A DNA stretch of 64,000 bases from Mycobacterium kiyosense (GTDB lineage: Bacteria; Actinomycetota; Actinomycetes; Mycobacteriales; Mycobacteriaceae): assembly GCA_021654635.1 (NCBI GenBank), contig AP025179.1:5208001-5272000 (forward strand). Direction: 5' to 3'. The translations under genes were made by a program, and so were the position numbers. The notes below the pieces were generated by a model. The model was not told where the DNA came from, did not search any database, and saw only the letters and a program-made list of their open reading frames with translations. Positions 1 to 10,173 of this stretch are shown in pieces. Position 1 is the first letter of the stretch. Each line of letters begins with the position of its first letter.

Positions 1-892
1 GTCCGGGTCGGCCGAGTGGACAAGCTCGACCTGCTGGACGGCAACCTGGCCAAGGTCACCTTCCGGGTGCAGCGCAACCAGGTCCTGTATTCCGACACGA
101 TCGCGTCGGTGACTTACCAGAACATCATCGGACAGCGCTACCTGGGGCTGTCGCCCGGTCCGGGCAGTAACCACCTGCCGCTGAAGGACGGCGGCCAGAT
201 ACCCCGGGAGCGCACCAACCCGTCGCTCAACATCACCTACGTGCTCAACGGGTTCGAGCCGCTGTTCACCCAGTTGGATCCTCAGCAGGTGGACAACCTG
301 ACCAACGCCATCATCCAAGCGTTCCAGGGGGATTCCAGCTCGATTCTGGTGTTGACCACCCAGACCTCGACGCTGGCCGAAACACTGGCCGGACCCGATG
401 AGGTCCTCGGTGATCTGATCGGCAACCTCAACACTCTCACGGACAGTCTGGCCGCACAGAACACCAACCTGCAGACGATGATCCGCGAATCCCGCGGTGT
501 GATGGCGGAATTGGCGGCCCGCCGCCAGGAACTGGTCGTATCAGTGGGATCGGTCAATTTCACGGTTGGCCGGCTGGCGACGATCGTCAACAACATCACC
601 CCCCGACTTGCAGCAATTCGTCAGCCGCGAACCCGGTCTACTCGATTACGGCCTGCACGAAGGGCATCAGCGGTTGTCCTACATGGCAGCCAACATCCCT
701 GCCATGCTCAAGGCGCTCGCCCGCGGCACCCAGGCGGGCAGCTACATCAACGGCTACGCGTGCGACATCGACTTCAGCCTGTGGCGCGGCCTGTTCCACT
801 GGTTCCGCGCGTTCGTAGCGTCGGCCACCCCGGGCGATGGCGTCACCCCGGGTTACCTCAACAAGATCAAGCACTCACCGGTATGCAGGTAA
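1..892 (+). CDS. mceB: MceB-family protein, 5' end outside window, frameshifted
   Basis: Substrate-binding subunit of an Mce lipid importer, exported and anchored at the cell envelope. Reading starts in frame 1 at base 1 with the end of an MCE domain (VGRVDKLDLLDGN), then YLGLSPG and the helical region found after the MCE domain. The frame breaks at a run of six C (599-604). After it the next frame continues the family C-terminus (LQQFVSREPGLLDYGLHEGH to the stop at 890-892). Five C would restore one protein, so I treat this as one gene with a +1 lesion, real or from sequencing. It is assigned to B because it directly precedes C, D, lipoprotein E and F. The YrbE permeases and MceA would lie upstream of the window. 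Confidence 0.85.
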
Positions 893-917
893 CCGCGATG
901 TTCAACCGACCTCAGCT

Positions 918-1952
918 GTGCGCAAGCTACTCAAACGACTCAAGCGACCCATCGAGTCCTACAACAAGACCTGGCTGGGAATGATCGGGCTAACCGTCAT
1001 CGCTCTGCTGCTGGGCGGGGTGGTGTTGTTCGGCAGCCTCAATGTGGGCACGACCCGCTACCAAGGTGAGTTCGCCCAGTCCGCTCAGATCAACAAGGGC
1101 AACCAGGTCACCATCGCAGGTATCCAGGTCGGCACCGTCGAGGGCGTCAAACTCGCCGGCGACCACGTGGTGGTCACGTTCAACGTCAAAAACGGCACAC
1201 ATCTGGGTGCCGACACGCAGGCCAGCATCAATATGACCACCATCCTGGGGTCGCGCTACCTCGCCCTGACCCCGGCCGGCAGCGGCGAGCTGAAGGACCG
1301 AACCATCAGGTTGGCCAACACCGAAGTTCCCTTCGATCTGCAACGGACCCTCGCCGGCGCCACCAGCACCTTCGAAGCCGTGGACGCCGACCGCGTCGTC
1401 GAATCGGTGCGATCGCTCACCCAGAACCTGCAGGGACTGCCCGACGCCCTACCGGAGGCGCTGGAAAACCTGCAGTCGCTGGCCACCGTCATCTCCGATC
1501 GGCGCGATCAACTGGGCACCCTGCTGTCCAACACCGAGACGCTGACGACGATGCTGCGAAACCAAAAGGCCGATCTCGGGGTGCTGGTGCTGCAGGGCCG
1601 TGACCTGCTGGCCGAAATCGCCACGCGGCGTGCGGCCGTGCAGCGACTGTTCGCCAGCGCCACCACACTCGTCGACCGGGCAAAGACGATCCTGGCCGAC
1701 GAACCGGAACTCAACAAGCTGCTCGCCAATGCGCGGGAGTTCACCGCGATGATCAACAGCCACGACGCCCTGGTCCGCAACATCTTGCAGTCGATGCCGA
1801 TCACCGTCCGCAACCTGGCCAACACCACCGGCAACGGCAACTACCTCGACCTCAATCTCCCAGCCGGTGTGCTCGTCGACTCCTGGATGTGCGCGATCAG
1901 CGGGCGGGCGAGACAGTTCAACCTGGTCGAGTACTTCAAGGACTGCCAATGA
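918..1952 (+). CDS. mceC: MceC-family protein
   Basis: Mce importer subunit, about 344 aa. An N-terminal membrane segment (WLGMIGLTVIALLLGGVVLF) is followed by one MCE domain (QINKGNQVTIAGIQVGTVEG) and a long helical region to about residue 300. The C-terminus has the usual mycobacterial 'LNLPAGVLVDSW' type ending. I chose the GTG at 918 because it places basic residues (VRKLLKRLKRP) just before the membrane helix. An ATG at 837 is in frame but overlaps mceB. Another ATG at 898 sits at the expected distance after the mceB stop but in a different frame, so a further one-base lesion near the start is possible. Its TGA overlaps the ATG of the next gene. Confidence 0.85.
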   Translation: MRKLLKRLKRPIESYNKTWLGMIGLTVIALLLGGVVLFGSLNVGTTRYQGEFAQSAQINKGNQVTIAGIQVGTVEGVKLAGDHVVVTFNVKNGTHLGADTQASINMTTILGSRYLALTPAGSGELKDRTIRLANTEVPFDLQRTLAGATSTFEAVDADRVVESVRSLTQNLQGLPDALPEALENLQSLATVISDRRDQLGTLLSNTETLTTMLRNQKADLGVLVLQGRDLLAEIATRRAAVQRLFASATTLVDRAKTILADEPELNKLLANAREFTAMINSHDALVRNILQSMPITVRNLANTTGNGNYLDLNLPAGVLVDSWMCAISGRARQFNLVEYFKDCQ

Positions 1953-3067
1953 GCCGCCGGGTCAAGATCATCGTCGCCGCCACGGTGGCTGCCGTGGTGC
2001 TCGTCGGCGCCCTGGCGATCGCTGTGATTCCGCGCCTGACGCACCCGAAGATGAAGGTGACCGCACACTTCGAAGACACCGTCGGGTTATACGTCGGCAA
2101 CGACGTCTCGGTCTTGGGTATGGCGGTGGGCAAGGTGACCGGCATCGCGGCCAAGGACAGCTACGTGCAGGTCGAGCTGGAGATCGATCCGAGCATTGAC
2201 ATTCCGGCCGACGTGCAGGCTGTGACGCTGTCGAACTCGCTGCTGACCGACCGCCATGTCGAGCTCACGCCGCCCTACCGGGGCGGGCCGAAGCTGAAGA
2301 ACGGCGACGTGCTGGGTCTGGGGCGCACCCGAACCCCGGTCGAAATCGACCGGACACTCGCGATGATCGACAAACTGGGCAAGGCGCTGCGCGCTGATGA
2401 CAACGGTCAGGGTGCGCTCGGGGACCTGGTCAACCTCGGATCCCAGATCACCTCCGGCAACGGGGCCAACATCAAAGCCACCCTCGCGAAGTTGTCACAG
2501 GCGCTGCGGGTGGGCAGCGACAAGGGTGCGCACAGCAAGAAAGACATTCAGGCGATCGTCAACAGCATTTCCGACTTGGCTCAAGCGGCGGCCAAGAACG
2601 ATGCCGCAATTCGCGAATTCGGATCCAACCTGCACCAACTCAGCTCGATTCTGGCCGACGAGAGCCTCGGCTCGGGCACCACCGGGGCGAAGCTCAACGA
2701 GATCCTCGCCGAAGCCGCCCGACTGCTCGAGGGACACCGCGAAGAGCTCACGCACACGTTCGCCGACCTGCGGGCCATCACCGGGACGATCGACGATAAC
2801 CAGCGGGAGCTGGCGGAAACCCTCGATGTCGCGCCGCTGACCGTCGACAACCTCTACAACATCCTCGACCCCGTCGCCGGCAGCGCCCGCGTGCACGTGC
2901 TGGCCGACAAGCTGGTACTCAACGGTCAGTTCGGTAAAGAGCTCTGCAACCTGCTGGGGCTCAAACAGCTGGGCTGCGCCACCGGAACGCTGCGAGATTA
3001 CGCACCGGATTTCGGCCTGGGCAAAATGCTCGACCTGATGGGCGACGGGATCAGTGGTACGCCATGA
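1949..3067 (+). CDS. mceD: MceD-family protein
   Basis: Mce importer subunit, 372 aa. It has an N-terminal membrane helix (residues about 5-25) and an MCE domain (YVGNDVSVLGMAVGKVTGI) followed by 'LLTDRHVELTPPYRGGPKL', which is typical of the D subunit. A long coiled or helical region follows, and the tail has paired cysteines (ELCNLLGLKQLGC). The start is the ATG at 1949, overlapping the previous stop as ATGA. It also ends in an ATGA overlap with mceE. This tight coupling indicates translation of the subunits from one transcript. Confidence 0.88.
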   Translation: MSRRVKIIVAATVAAVVLVGALAIAVIPRLTHPKMKVTAHFEDTVGLYVGNDVSVLGMAVGKVTGIAAKDSYVQVELEIDPSIDIPADVQAVTLSNSLLTDRHVELTPPYRGGPKLKNGDVLGLGRTRTPVEIDRTLAMIDKLGKALRADDNGQGALGDLVNLGSQITSGNGANIKATLAKLSQALRVGSDKGAHSKKDIQAIVNSISDLAQAAAKNDAAIREFGSNLHQLSSILADESLGSGTTGAKLNEILAEAARLLEGHREELTHTFADLRAITGTIDDNQRELAETLDVAPLTVDNLYNILDPVAGSARVHVLADKLVLNGQFGKELCNLLGLKQLGCATGTLRDYAPDFGLGKMLDLMGDGISGTP

Positions 3068-4179
3068 AATACGCACTGGGAGTTCGCCGCGGCTGCCGAT
3101 TTGGCCTACTTTTCGTGCTGGTCACGCTGTTGGCCGGGTGCGGCCTCGATCTGTCTGCACTGCCATTGCCCGCCCCGACGGGTCGCGGCAGCAGCTATCG
3201 ACTGACGGTGGTCTTCTCCAACGCGCTGAACTTGCCGGCCAAGGCGAAGGTGCGGCTGTTGGGGGCCGATGTCGGCGAAGTCGAATCAATCGACGCCCAG
3301 GACTTCACCGCGCGGGTGCGCGCGCGAATCCACGCCGACGTCCCCCTGTATGTCGGCGCCACCGCCGAACTGCGCCAGGCCACCCCGCTCGGCGACGTGT
3401 TCCTGCAGATCAGGCCCGGCCCGGACCAGGGGGCAACCGCCGCCCGGCTACGCGACGGCGACACCATCGGACTGACGTCCACCAGCGCCGCCCCGACGGT
3501 GGAAGACCTGCTCACTTCGATGGCGCTGCTGGTCAACGGGGGCTCGGCCCGGCACCTGATGGCGATCGCCAACGGCGCGGGCAGGGCCGTGGGCGGCCGC
3601 GGCGAGAAGGTCCGCCTGCTGCTGGACGAGAGCAAGACGCTGCTGTCCCGGCTGACGGCACGCTCGGCTCAGCTCGATACCGCGCTACGCCGGACATCCG
3701 AGCTGGCGGCCACCGTGTCAGCGCGCCGGCCGACCATCGACGCGTCGCTGGTCGCCGGTGCGCCGGCGCTGGCCGTCATCGCCGACAACACCACGCGGAT
3801 AGCCGACCTGGCCGACGGCATGGCACGCATCACCCGCCAGCTGTCCCGGTTCCCGTCCATCCAGGGCACTGACACGCGCAGCACGGTCGCCGACCTGAAC
3901 GCCCTGGCAGGCTCCTTCAACGACATCGCCATCGACCCGAATCTGTCGTTGTATCCATTCAACCGGCTGATCGGGGTGTTGATGCACTCCTTCAACTCGC
4001 CTGCGCTACACGTCGACGCCCAGATCGCGAAGCTGGCGTTGGCGCCTTGGCCCGATCTGAACTATCCCGGTGATCCCGGCTTCCATTGGTCCGACGGCAC
4101 CGACTGGCACCTGATGATCGGCAGCATTCGGTACGAGTGGAACCTGTTGTTGGACAAGATCTATGGGTCGCAGCGATGA
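3064..4179 (+). CDS. mceE: MceE-family lipoprotein
   Basis: Lipid-anchored Mce subunit, 371 aa. The N-terminus is a lipoprotein signal peptide with lipobox LLAGC (Cys26), the hallmark of the E position in mce operons. The MCE domain follows (KAKVRLLGADVGEVESI, then ATPLGDVFLQIRPG). The rest is helical and Ala/Leu rich. Start and stop both overlap neighbours by four bases. No lesion is seen. Confidence 0.88.
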   Translation: MKYALGVRRGCRFGLLFVLVTLLAGCGLDLSALPLPAPTGRGSSYRLTVVFSNALNLPAKAKVRLLGADVGEVESIDAQDFTARVRARIHADVPLYVGATAELRQATPLGDVFLQIRPGPDQGATAARLRDGDTIGLTSTSAAPTVEDLLTSMALLVNGGSARHLMAIANGAGRAVGGRGEKVRLLLDESKTLLSRLTARSAQLDTALRRTSELAATVSARRPTIDASLVAGAPALAVIADNTTRIADLADGMARITRQLSRFPSIQGTDTRSTVADLNALAGSFNDIAIDPNLSLYPFNRLIGVLMHSFNSPALHVDAQIAKLALAPWPDLNYPGDPGFHWSDGTDWHLMIGSIRYEWNLLLDKIYGSQR

Positions 4180-5446
4180 CCGCGTCGCCCAACCCGGTGG
4201 AATGGTCCGCTCGACACGGGGTCGACCTGATCAAAGCGGTGGCCAACCGCCGCATCGTGATGTCCGTCATCGGTCTCGCGGTGATCACCGTGATCGCCCT
4301 TGCCTACATCACGCTAGGCAGCTTGGGGGTCAACCCGGTCAGCAGGAAGATGTCTGTGCGGGTGTCGCTGCGGGAGTCCGGCGGTCTGCTCGTCAACCAG
4401 GACGTCACCCTGCGCGGCATCCCGATCGGCCGCGTAACCGCGATCAACCTCACCGAACACGGGGTGGAGGCGGTGGTGTCCCTCGACCGCGCCACCCGAA
4501 TCCCGCGGGATACCCGGGTGCGGGTATCGGGCCTGTCGGCCGCAGGTGAGCAATACCTGGACTTCCGCCCCGAACACGGTGGCGGACCGTATCTGACCGA
4601 CGGCACGTTGATCGGCGAAGGGCAGACCACGATCCCGGTGTCGCTGCCGCACATCATCGACGACAGCCGCGGCGCGCTGGCCCAACTGAACACCACGCAG
4701 CTCCGGGCTCTCTTCGGCGAACTGCGGGTCAGCCCCGACGGGCCGAAGAAGCTGGCGGCGATCTTCGACGGCTCCATCTTCTTGTCGTCCACCCTCGGCG
4801 GCGTGCTCCCGCAGACCGTCAGCCTGTTACGCAACACCCAGACGGTGTTCGGCACCTTCGGCGACGTTTCGCCGGGTCTGCGGGGAACGTCGGTCGACCT
4901 GCAAAACGTCCTGGGCGGCGTGAACAAGATGGATGGCGGGTTCCGGACGCTCGTCGACCGGGGAGCATCCCAACTGGCCGACGTCGACAACCTGATCGGC
5001 GACAACCGCCAGAACGTAGTTCAGTTGCTGGGCAACCTGACCACTCTTTCGCAGTTGCTCTACGTCCGAGTCCCCGCGCTGCAGGATCTGTGGCGCCCCG
5101 ACCACGAGTCCCTGCTCGAGCGGCTCACCAGCGTTGCGCACGACAACGGGCTCTGGCTGATCGGGGACATCTACCCCAAAGCAGCTGCGACTACAACCTG
5201 CCCGCCGGGGTGCTGTCGCTACCCGACTTCCCCGAACCGTACCGCTACACGTACTGCAACAACCCCGACCCGTCGGTGCTGGTCCGGGGCGCCCGCAACG
5301 CGCCCCGCCCGCCCGGTGACGACACCGCCGGGCCGCCGCCGGGATACGACCCGAACGCAACGACCGACGCCACACCCGTGTACCCGCCGTACACCTTGCC
5401 CACCACATTCGGGGGGCCGGCCATGCCGCCCTGGATACCGAACTAG
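4176..5446 (+). CDS. mceF: MceF-family protein, frameshifted near the 3' end
   Basis: Last Mce subunit, 423 aa when repaired. The N-terminal membrane segment lies at about residues 30-50 (VIGLAVITVIALAYITLG). The MCE domain contains LLVNQDVTLRGIPIGRVTAI. The frame breaks at four C (5174-5177). One more C would join 'GDIYP' to QSSCDYNLPAGVL and a Pro-rich tail ending TAG at 5444-5446, which is the family's normal C-terminus. The unrepaired frame runs on into low-quality sequence overlapping the next gene. The start is the ATG at 4176 overlapping the mceE stop. An earlier in-frame ATG at 4086 lies inside mceE. Confidence 0.85.
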
Positions 5447-5464
5447 AGCCCACCTGGAGCCGCG

Positions 5465-6250
5465 GTGCGTAAGCAAACCTCAACCAAAAGCGTTTTCCAC
5501 CAGCTCGCCGAGCTGGACGATCCGGCCGGGCCGGTCGATCTCGCTGAGCCGGACGATCGGGACGATCCGGACAGCACATCACCCGCCGTAGCGGCCGCCG
5601 CGGACGCTGACGCCGCTGACGACGCTGAGGCCACCGAGGACGTTGCCGACGCCGACGACGCCCAGGCGTGCGAAGCCGACGGCGCCGAGGAAACCGAGGA
5701 AACCGACGGCGCCGACAAAGCCGAGGAAGCCGATCAGACCGGCGAAACCGCCGGCACCAAGCCGCCCGGACGTCGGCGCCGGCGCGTCGTCGCCGTCATG
5801 GTCGGCGCCCTGCTGGTCGCGGCCCTGGGGTGCGCGGGATATCTGGGCTGGCGGGTCAAGCAGATCGACGAGACCACCGCGGCCGGTCAGGCGGCGATGG
5901 AGGCCGCGCGCAACTACGCCGTCATCTTGACCACTCTCGACTCGAAAGACATCGACAAGAACTACCGACAGGCACTCGACGGGGCCACCGGGGAATTCAA
6001 GGACCAATACAGCCAGGGGTCCGCGCAGCTGCGTCAGATCCTGATCGACAACGGCGCGGCGGGCAAAGGCATCGTCGTCGACTCGGCGATCAAGTCGGCG
6101 ACCAAGACCAAAGTCGAGGTGCTGCTTTTCGTCGACCAATCGGTCACCAACGCCGTGCGTCCCAGCCCGCGCATCGACCGCAACCGGGTCATGATGACCA
6201 TGCAGCTCGTTGACGGTCGCTGGCTGGCCAGCAAAGTCGAAATCATCTAG
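5465..6250 (+). CDS. Mce-associated membrane protein 1
   Basis: Accessory protein of the Mce importer, 261 aa, GTG start. Residues about 15-98 are a disordered cytoplasmic segment dominated by Ala, Asp and Glu. An Arg stretch (RRRRR, about 103-107) and one membrane helix (about 108-128) follow. The outer domain is the conserved Mas fold (AAMEAARNYAVILTTLDSKD ... GEFKDQY ... VEVLLFVDQSVTN ... GRWLASKVE). The following gene has the same plan, so the two are probably a tandem duplication. They lie 18 bp and 14 bp from their neighbours in the mce transcript. Confidence 0.85.
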   Translation: MRKQTSTKSVFHQLAELDDPAGPVDLAEPDDRDDPDSTSPAVAAAADADAADDAEATEDVADADDAQACEADGAEETEETDGADKAEEADQTGETAGTKPPGRRRRRVVAVMVGALLVAALGCAGYLGWRVKQIDETTAAGQAAMEAARNYAVILTTLDSKDIDKNYRQALDGATGEFKDQYSQGSAQLRQILIDNGAAGKGIVVDSAIKSATKTKVEVLLFVDQSVTNAVRPSPRIDRNRVMMTMQLVDGRWLASKVEII

Positions 6251-6264
6251 CAAACAGCGAAGGT

Positions 6265-6978
6265 ATGAGATCTGTGGAAATTACGGTGCAGACCGGCGTT
6301 GCCGAACTGGGCGACGAAGAATCGGCCCAGGAACCCTCGTCCGGACCCTCGGCCGACGCCGACGCCGACGACGACGAAGAGCAGGACGACGAGAACGACC
6401 AGTCCCAAGGTCCCGGCGGTGAGCAGGAAAAGGCAAGTAAGCGCCGCCCATGGCGGCGCGCCGCCGCGGCCCTGGCCACTCCGCGGCGCTGGATCAGATC
6501 AGCGATTCGATGGGTTGCCGCGGTGCTGTTGGGGGCCGTCCTGGCCGCGGCCGGCTACGCGGGCTGGCTGCTGTATCAGCAACACCAAACCGACATCGAC
6601 GCCAGGCAGGCCCTCGACGCGGCAAAGCAGTACGCCGTCACACTCACCAGCACCGACCCCAACGCGGTCGACACGAATTTCAACGACATCCTCAACGGCG
6701 CAACCGGAGAGTTCAAAGATCAATACACCAAGGCCGGTTCGCTGCTGCGCAAGGCGATGATCGACAACAAGGTTGCTACGCACGGCACCGTGTTGGACTC
6801 GGCGGTCAAATCCGCGAGTCCGCACCGGGTTGAGGTGCTGCTATTCGTCGAGCAGTCGGTCACCAACTCCTCGACCCCCCAACCGGGAGTCGAGGTGAAC
6901 GCCATCGCGATCACCATGGAGAAGGTGGGCGGCCGCTGGCTGGCCAGCAAGGTCGTCTTACCGGGACAACGCCGGTGA
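6265..6978 (+). CDS. Mce-associated membrane protein 2
   Basis: Accessory protein of the Mce importer, 237 aa, a paralogue of the preceding gene. It has an acidic N-terminus (DADADDDEEQDDEND), a basic patch (KRRPWRR), one membrane helix at about residues 84-104, and a Mas domain with NYAV-like 'KQYAVTLTSTD', GEFKDQY, VEVLLFVEQSVTN and GRWLASKV. The stop overlaps the GTG of the next gene by four bases, so the secreted RsiV-like protein belonged to the same operon before the IS insertion. Confidence 0.85.
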   Translation: MRSVEITVQTGVAELGDEESAQEPSSGPSADADADDDEEQDDENDQSQGPGGEQEKASKRRPWRRAAAALATPRRWIRSAIRWVAAVLLGAVLAAAGYAGWLLYQQHQTDIDARQALDAAKQYAVTLTSTDPNAVDTNFNDILNGATGEFKDQYTKAGSLLRKAMIDNKVATHGTVLDSAVKSASPHRVEVLLFVEQSVTNSSTPQPGVEVNAIAITMEKVGGRWLASKVVLPGQRR

Positions 6979-7466
6979 GCGGCATGAAGCTGGTGATGGC
7001 GGGCCTGGGAGCCCTGGCGGCGGTGGCGTCGGTGGCGACCCTGGTGACCGCGCCTGCGGCAACGGCGGCCGCCGACCAGTTCTGCTCCGAGCTAGCTGCG
7101 ACCTGGGACGGGGCACGGTGTACGACCGTGGTCACCTCGCAACTCAAAGCCGAGCGGTTGATCTCCTTCGACTTGCCGGAGCCGATGCTGGACAACCCCA
7201 CCTCAGGTCCGGCCGTCCGGGGCTTCTACCACAAACTCATGGACGGTTGGCGTCACAGCGGTGCGGAAGCACCGCGGGACAGCCGCGCGAGCGCCGATTA
7301 CCAGCTTTACGCCGGGCCGGGGGCGGTGCAGTCGTTGATCGTTCACGAGGTGTTGGAGCCGTTCGGACTTCAGGCCAACAACGCCTACCGGTCGTTCGTG
7401 TTCGATATGGCCCAGGGACGCCGGCTCATGATTGCCGACCTGTTCAAGCCGGGCGTCGACCCGTTG
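6975..7466 (+). pseudogene. Secreted RsiV/DUF3298-domain protein, 5' part, split by IS21 element
   Basis: N-terminal 164 codons of an exported protein. The signal peptide is residues 1 to about 33 (ALAAVASVATLVTAPAATAA). The mature part resembles mycobacterial TB22.2/MPT64-type proteins with an RsiV domain: paired cysteines (FCSELA, ARCTTV), YQLYAG, and MIADLFKPGVDPL. The frame is cut by the IS at 7466/7467. The 3' part resumes at 10190. Joining at the duplicated 8 bp reads GVDPL-SAIPPATEAILPG with no change of frame, giving about 274 aa. The GTG start overlaps the upstream gene's stop, so it is the last gene of the mce operon. Whether the truncated product is secreted is unknown. Confidence 0.85.
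7459..7466. repeat. IS21 target-site duplication, left copy (acccgttg)
   Basis: The 8-bp word acccgttg lies immediately left of the element and again at 10182-10189. Removing the element plus one copy restores the open frame of the host gene. Confidence 0.8.
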
Positions 7467-7470
7467 GCTA

Positions 7471-7560
7471 TGACAGTTTGATTCAGGACCGGTGTGACGG
7501 CCTGATTCAGGACCACCTTCTTTCAGACCGGTGTGTTGTGACGGTTTGATTCAGGACCAC
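7471..7560 (+). repeat. IS21 left-end multiple terminal repeats
   Basis: Three copies of the core GATTCAGGACC occur near 7480, 7504 and 7548, in the same orientation, with CGGTGTG-like spacers. Repeated transposase-binding sites at the ends are typical of IS21. The right end carries the inverted equivalents (GGTCCCGAATCA near 10133 and GGTCCTGAGTCA near 10156). Confidence 0.75.
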
Positions 7561-7609
7561 CCTCGACGGTTGGCGTGTCGATTATTGGCTCGCTGTCGGA
7601 GGGTTCCGG

Positions 7610-9286
7610 ATGGGAAGTCGTGTGGAGCTGTTCGCCCAGATACGTAGGGACGCCCGGGTCGAGGGTTTGGGTATTCGGGCGCTTGCTCGTAAGTACAAGG
7701 TTGGCCGGGATACGGTCCGGCACGCGTTGGCGAATCCGGAGCCGCCGAGGCGGAAGACACCGGTGCGGGAGTCGCCGAAACTGGGCCCGCTCAAACCTGC
7801 GATTGATGCGATGCTGCGGACCGATCTGGATGCGCCCCGCAAGCAACGCCACACTGCGACAAGGATTTGCAATCGTCTGGCCGATGAACACGGCGTTGAG
7901 GATGTGTCGTATTCGTCGGTGCGTGACTATGTCCGGGTCCGTCGTGCGGAGATCATCGCCGAGTCCGGTAAGCAGGCGCAGGAAGCGTTCGTGCCGCAGG
8001 AACACCCGCCCGGCGCTGAAGCTGAGGTTGATTTCGGCGAGGTTCACGTCATCCTCGCTGGTGTCAGAACCCGCTGCTACATGTTCGTTTTCCGAATGTC
8101 GATGTCCGGCAAGGCAGTCCATCGGGTGTATGCGACTCAGTCGCAGGAGGCGTTCCTCGAAGGCCACATCGAAGCATTCGACGTGATCGGCGGCATCCCG
8201 GTGCGCCATATCCGCTACGACAACTTGAAGTCTGCGGTCACCTCGGTGGTGTTCGGCCGCGGTCGGGGCAGGGTCGAGAACGACCGGTGGGTGCTGTTCA
8301 GATCGTTCTACGGGTTCGACCCGTTCTACTGCCAGCCGGGAGTGAAAGGCGCCCACGAGAAAGGCGGAGTCGAGGGCGAGATCGGACGTTTCCGCCGCAC
8401 CTGGCTCACGCCCATGCCGGAAGTGGACTCGCTGTCAGAGCTCAACGACTACATCCGCCGCTGCGAAGCACGTGAGGATCATCGGCGGGTCACCGGCCGG
8501 CTGCACACCGTGGGCCAGGACTTCCAGACCGAACGAGAACATCTCGCCGCTCTGCCTGCCGAGCGGTTCGACCCGGGGCTGGTGCTGCATCCACGGGTGG
8601 ACCGGTCGGCGCTGATCACGGCGCGGTCGGCGAAGTACTCGGTTCCCGCCCGGTTGATCGGACGCAAAGTCAGGGTGTCGCTGCGGGCCTCGGAGTTGGT
8701 CGTCTTCGACGGCCGCACTATCGCCGCACGCCATGAACGCGTCACGACCCGCAACGGGCAATCGATCAACCTCGACCACTATCTGGAGGTGTTGCACTGC
8801 AAACCCGGCGCGTTGCCCGGCTCCACCGCGCTTGCTCAGGCCCGCGCCGCCGGCACTTTCACCGCAGCGCACGAGGCGTTCTGGCAGCAGGCCCGCCGCG
8901 TCGACGGCGATGCTGGCGGGACTCGCTCGCTAATCGACGTGCTGCTGCTGCACCGCAGCATGCGCGCTACCGATGTGATCGCCGGGATCCACGCCGCCCT
9001 GTCGGTCGGTGCCGTTTCAGCGGATGTGGTCGCGGTCGAAGCACGCCTGCATGCCGCCGGTGGTGGTCTCGAATCAGACCGTCACGCCGGTAACCATGCC
9101 AATACCGTCGATTACCGGGTCGTCAGTCTGACCCAGCGCCGCCTGGCTGATCCAGCGACCGTGATCGCCGGCCTGCCACCCGACACCCGGCCGCTGCCTG
9201 ACGTCGCGGCCTACGACGAGCTGCTCCAACGCAGACCCCCAACACCGCCACCCGGTGACGGAATGGAAGGAACGACTGGATCATGA
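7610..9286 (+). CDS. istA: IS21-family transposase IstA
   Basis: DDE transposase, 558 aa. The N-terminal helix-turn-helix includes GLGIRALARKYKVGRDTVRH (about residues 20-40). The catalytic core shows D in AEVDFGEV, D in HIRYDNLKS and E in HEKGGVEGE, the expected D,D,E spacing. The C-terminal part is the Mu-type DNA-binding region. The start is an ATG just after the left-end repeats. The stop overlaps the istB ATG (ATGA), indicating coupled translation. Confidence 0.93.
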   Translation: MGSRVELFAQIRRDARVEGLGIRALARKYKVGRDTVRHALANPEPPRRKTPVRESPKLGPLKPAIDAMLRTDLDAPRKQRHTATRICNRLADEHGVEDVSYSSVRDYVRVRRAEIIAESGKQAQEAFVPQEHPPGAEAEVDFGEVHVILAGVRTRCYMFVFRMSMSGKAVHRVYATQSQEAFLEGHIEAFDVIGGIPVRHIRYDNLKSAVTSVVFGRGRGRVENDRWVLFRSFYGFDPFYCQPGVKGAHEKGGVEGEIGRFRRTWLTPMPEVDSLSELNDYIRRCEAREDHRRVTGRLHTVGQDFQTEREHLAALPAERFDPGLVLHPRVDRSALITARSAKYSVPARLIGRKVRVSLRASELVVFDGRTIAARHERVTTRNGQSINLDHYLEVLHCKPGALPGSTALAQARAAGTFTAAHEAFWQQARRVDGDAGGTRSLIDVLLLHRSMRATDVIAGIHAALSVGAVSADVVAVEARLHAAGGGLESDRHAGNHANTVDYRVVSLTQRRLADPATVIAGLPPDTRPLPDVAAYDELLQRRPPTPPPGDGMEGTTGS

Positions 9287-10173
9287 GCACGGCCACGAAA
9301 GTCACCAACACCCTGCGCCGCCAACGCGGGATGACCCCACAAGCGGCCCAAGCCGCCGTCGATTCCGCATGCCGACGCCTGCGGTTGCCGACCGTGCGTG
9401 CGGTGATCGACGAAGCAGTGAAAGTCGCCGAGCGTGAACAGCTCACCTACCACGGCTTCCTCGCCGAACTGCTCCTGGCCGAATGCGATGACCGGGACCG
9501 CCGATCCACCTTGCGGCGAGTCGCAGCGGCCGGGTTTCCACGTCAGAAATGGTTGGGCGACTTCGATTTCGACGCCAACCCAAACATCAACGCCGCCACC
9601 GTACATACCGTCGCCCAAGGCGATTGGATACGCCGAGGCGACCCGCTCTGCCTGATCGGCGACTCGGGCACCGGCAAGTCCCACCTGCTCATTGGTGTGG
9701 GCACCGCCGCCGCCGAGCAAGGCTTCCGCGTCCGCTACACACTGGCGACCAAACTGGTCAACGAACTCGTCGAGGCCGCCGATGAAAAGCAACTCGCCCG
9801 CACGATCGCCCGCTACGGCCGCGTCGATCTTTTATGTATCGACGAACTCGGCTACATGGAACTCGACCGCCGGGGCGCGGAGTTGCTGTTCCAAGTACTC
9901 ACTGAACGCGAGGAAAAGGCGTCAGTAGCCATCGCATCCAACGAGAGTTTCTCCGGCTGGACCAAAACCTTCACCGACCCCCGACTCTGCGCCGCGATCG
10001 TCGACCGACTCACCTTCCACGGCACCATCATCGAAACCGGCACCACCTCATACCGGCTCAGCCATACCCGCGGTAGCAGCTCGCGATCACAGCCTACGAA
10101 GACGCCTGAGCCACCACCTCCTCGCCGAGGTGGTCCCGAATCAAGCCGTCACAGTGGTCCTGAGTCAGGTTGA
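9283..10173 (+). CDS. istB: IS21-family helper ATPase IstB
   Basis: AAA+ ATPase that loads IstA on target DNA, 296 aa. It has Walker A GDSGTGKSH, Walker B LLCIDELGY, and sensor-like IASNESF. The last residues (GGPESSRHSGPESG) are encoded by the right terminal repeats of the element, and the TGA lies two bases before the CA tip. That C-terminal extension is therefore a by-product of the IS end. Confidence 0.93.
   Translation: MSTATKVTNTLRRQRGMTPQAAQAAVDSACRRLRLPTVRAVIDEAVKVAEREQLTYHGFLAELLLAECDDRDRRSTLRRVAAAGFPRQKWLGDFDFDANPNINAATVHTVAQGDWIRRGDPLCLIGDSGTGKSHLLIGVGTAAAEQGFRVRYTLATKLVNELVEAADEKQLARTIARYGRVDLLCIDELGYMELDRRGAELLFQVLTEREEKASVAIASNESFSGWTKTFTDPRLCAAIVDRLTFHGTIIETGTTSYRLSHTRGSSSRSQPTKTPEPPPPRRGGPESSRHSGPESG

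Noticed and set aside
599..604. Programmed frameshifting in mceB and other C/G-run genes
   Set aside because: No slippery heptamer plus downstream structure is evident, and the same type of lesion appears in many unrelated genes, so error or mutation is more likely.
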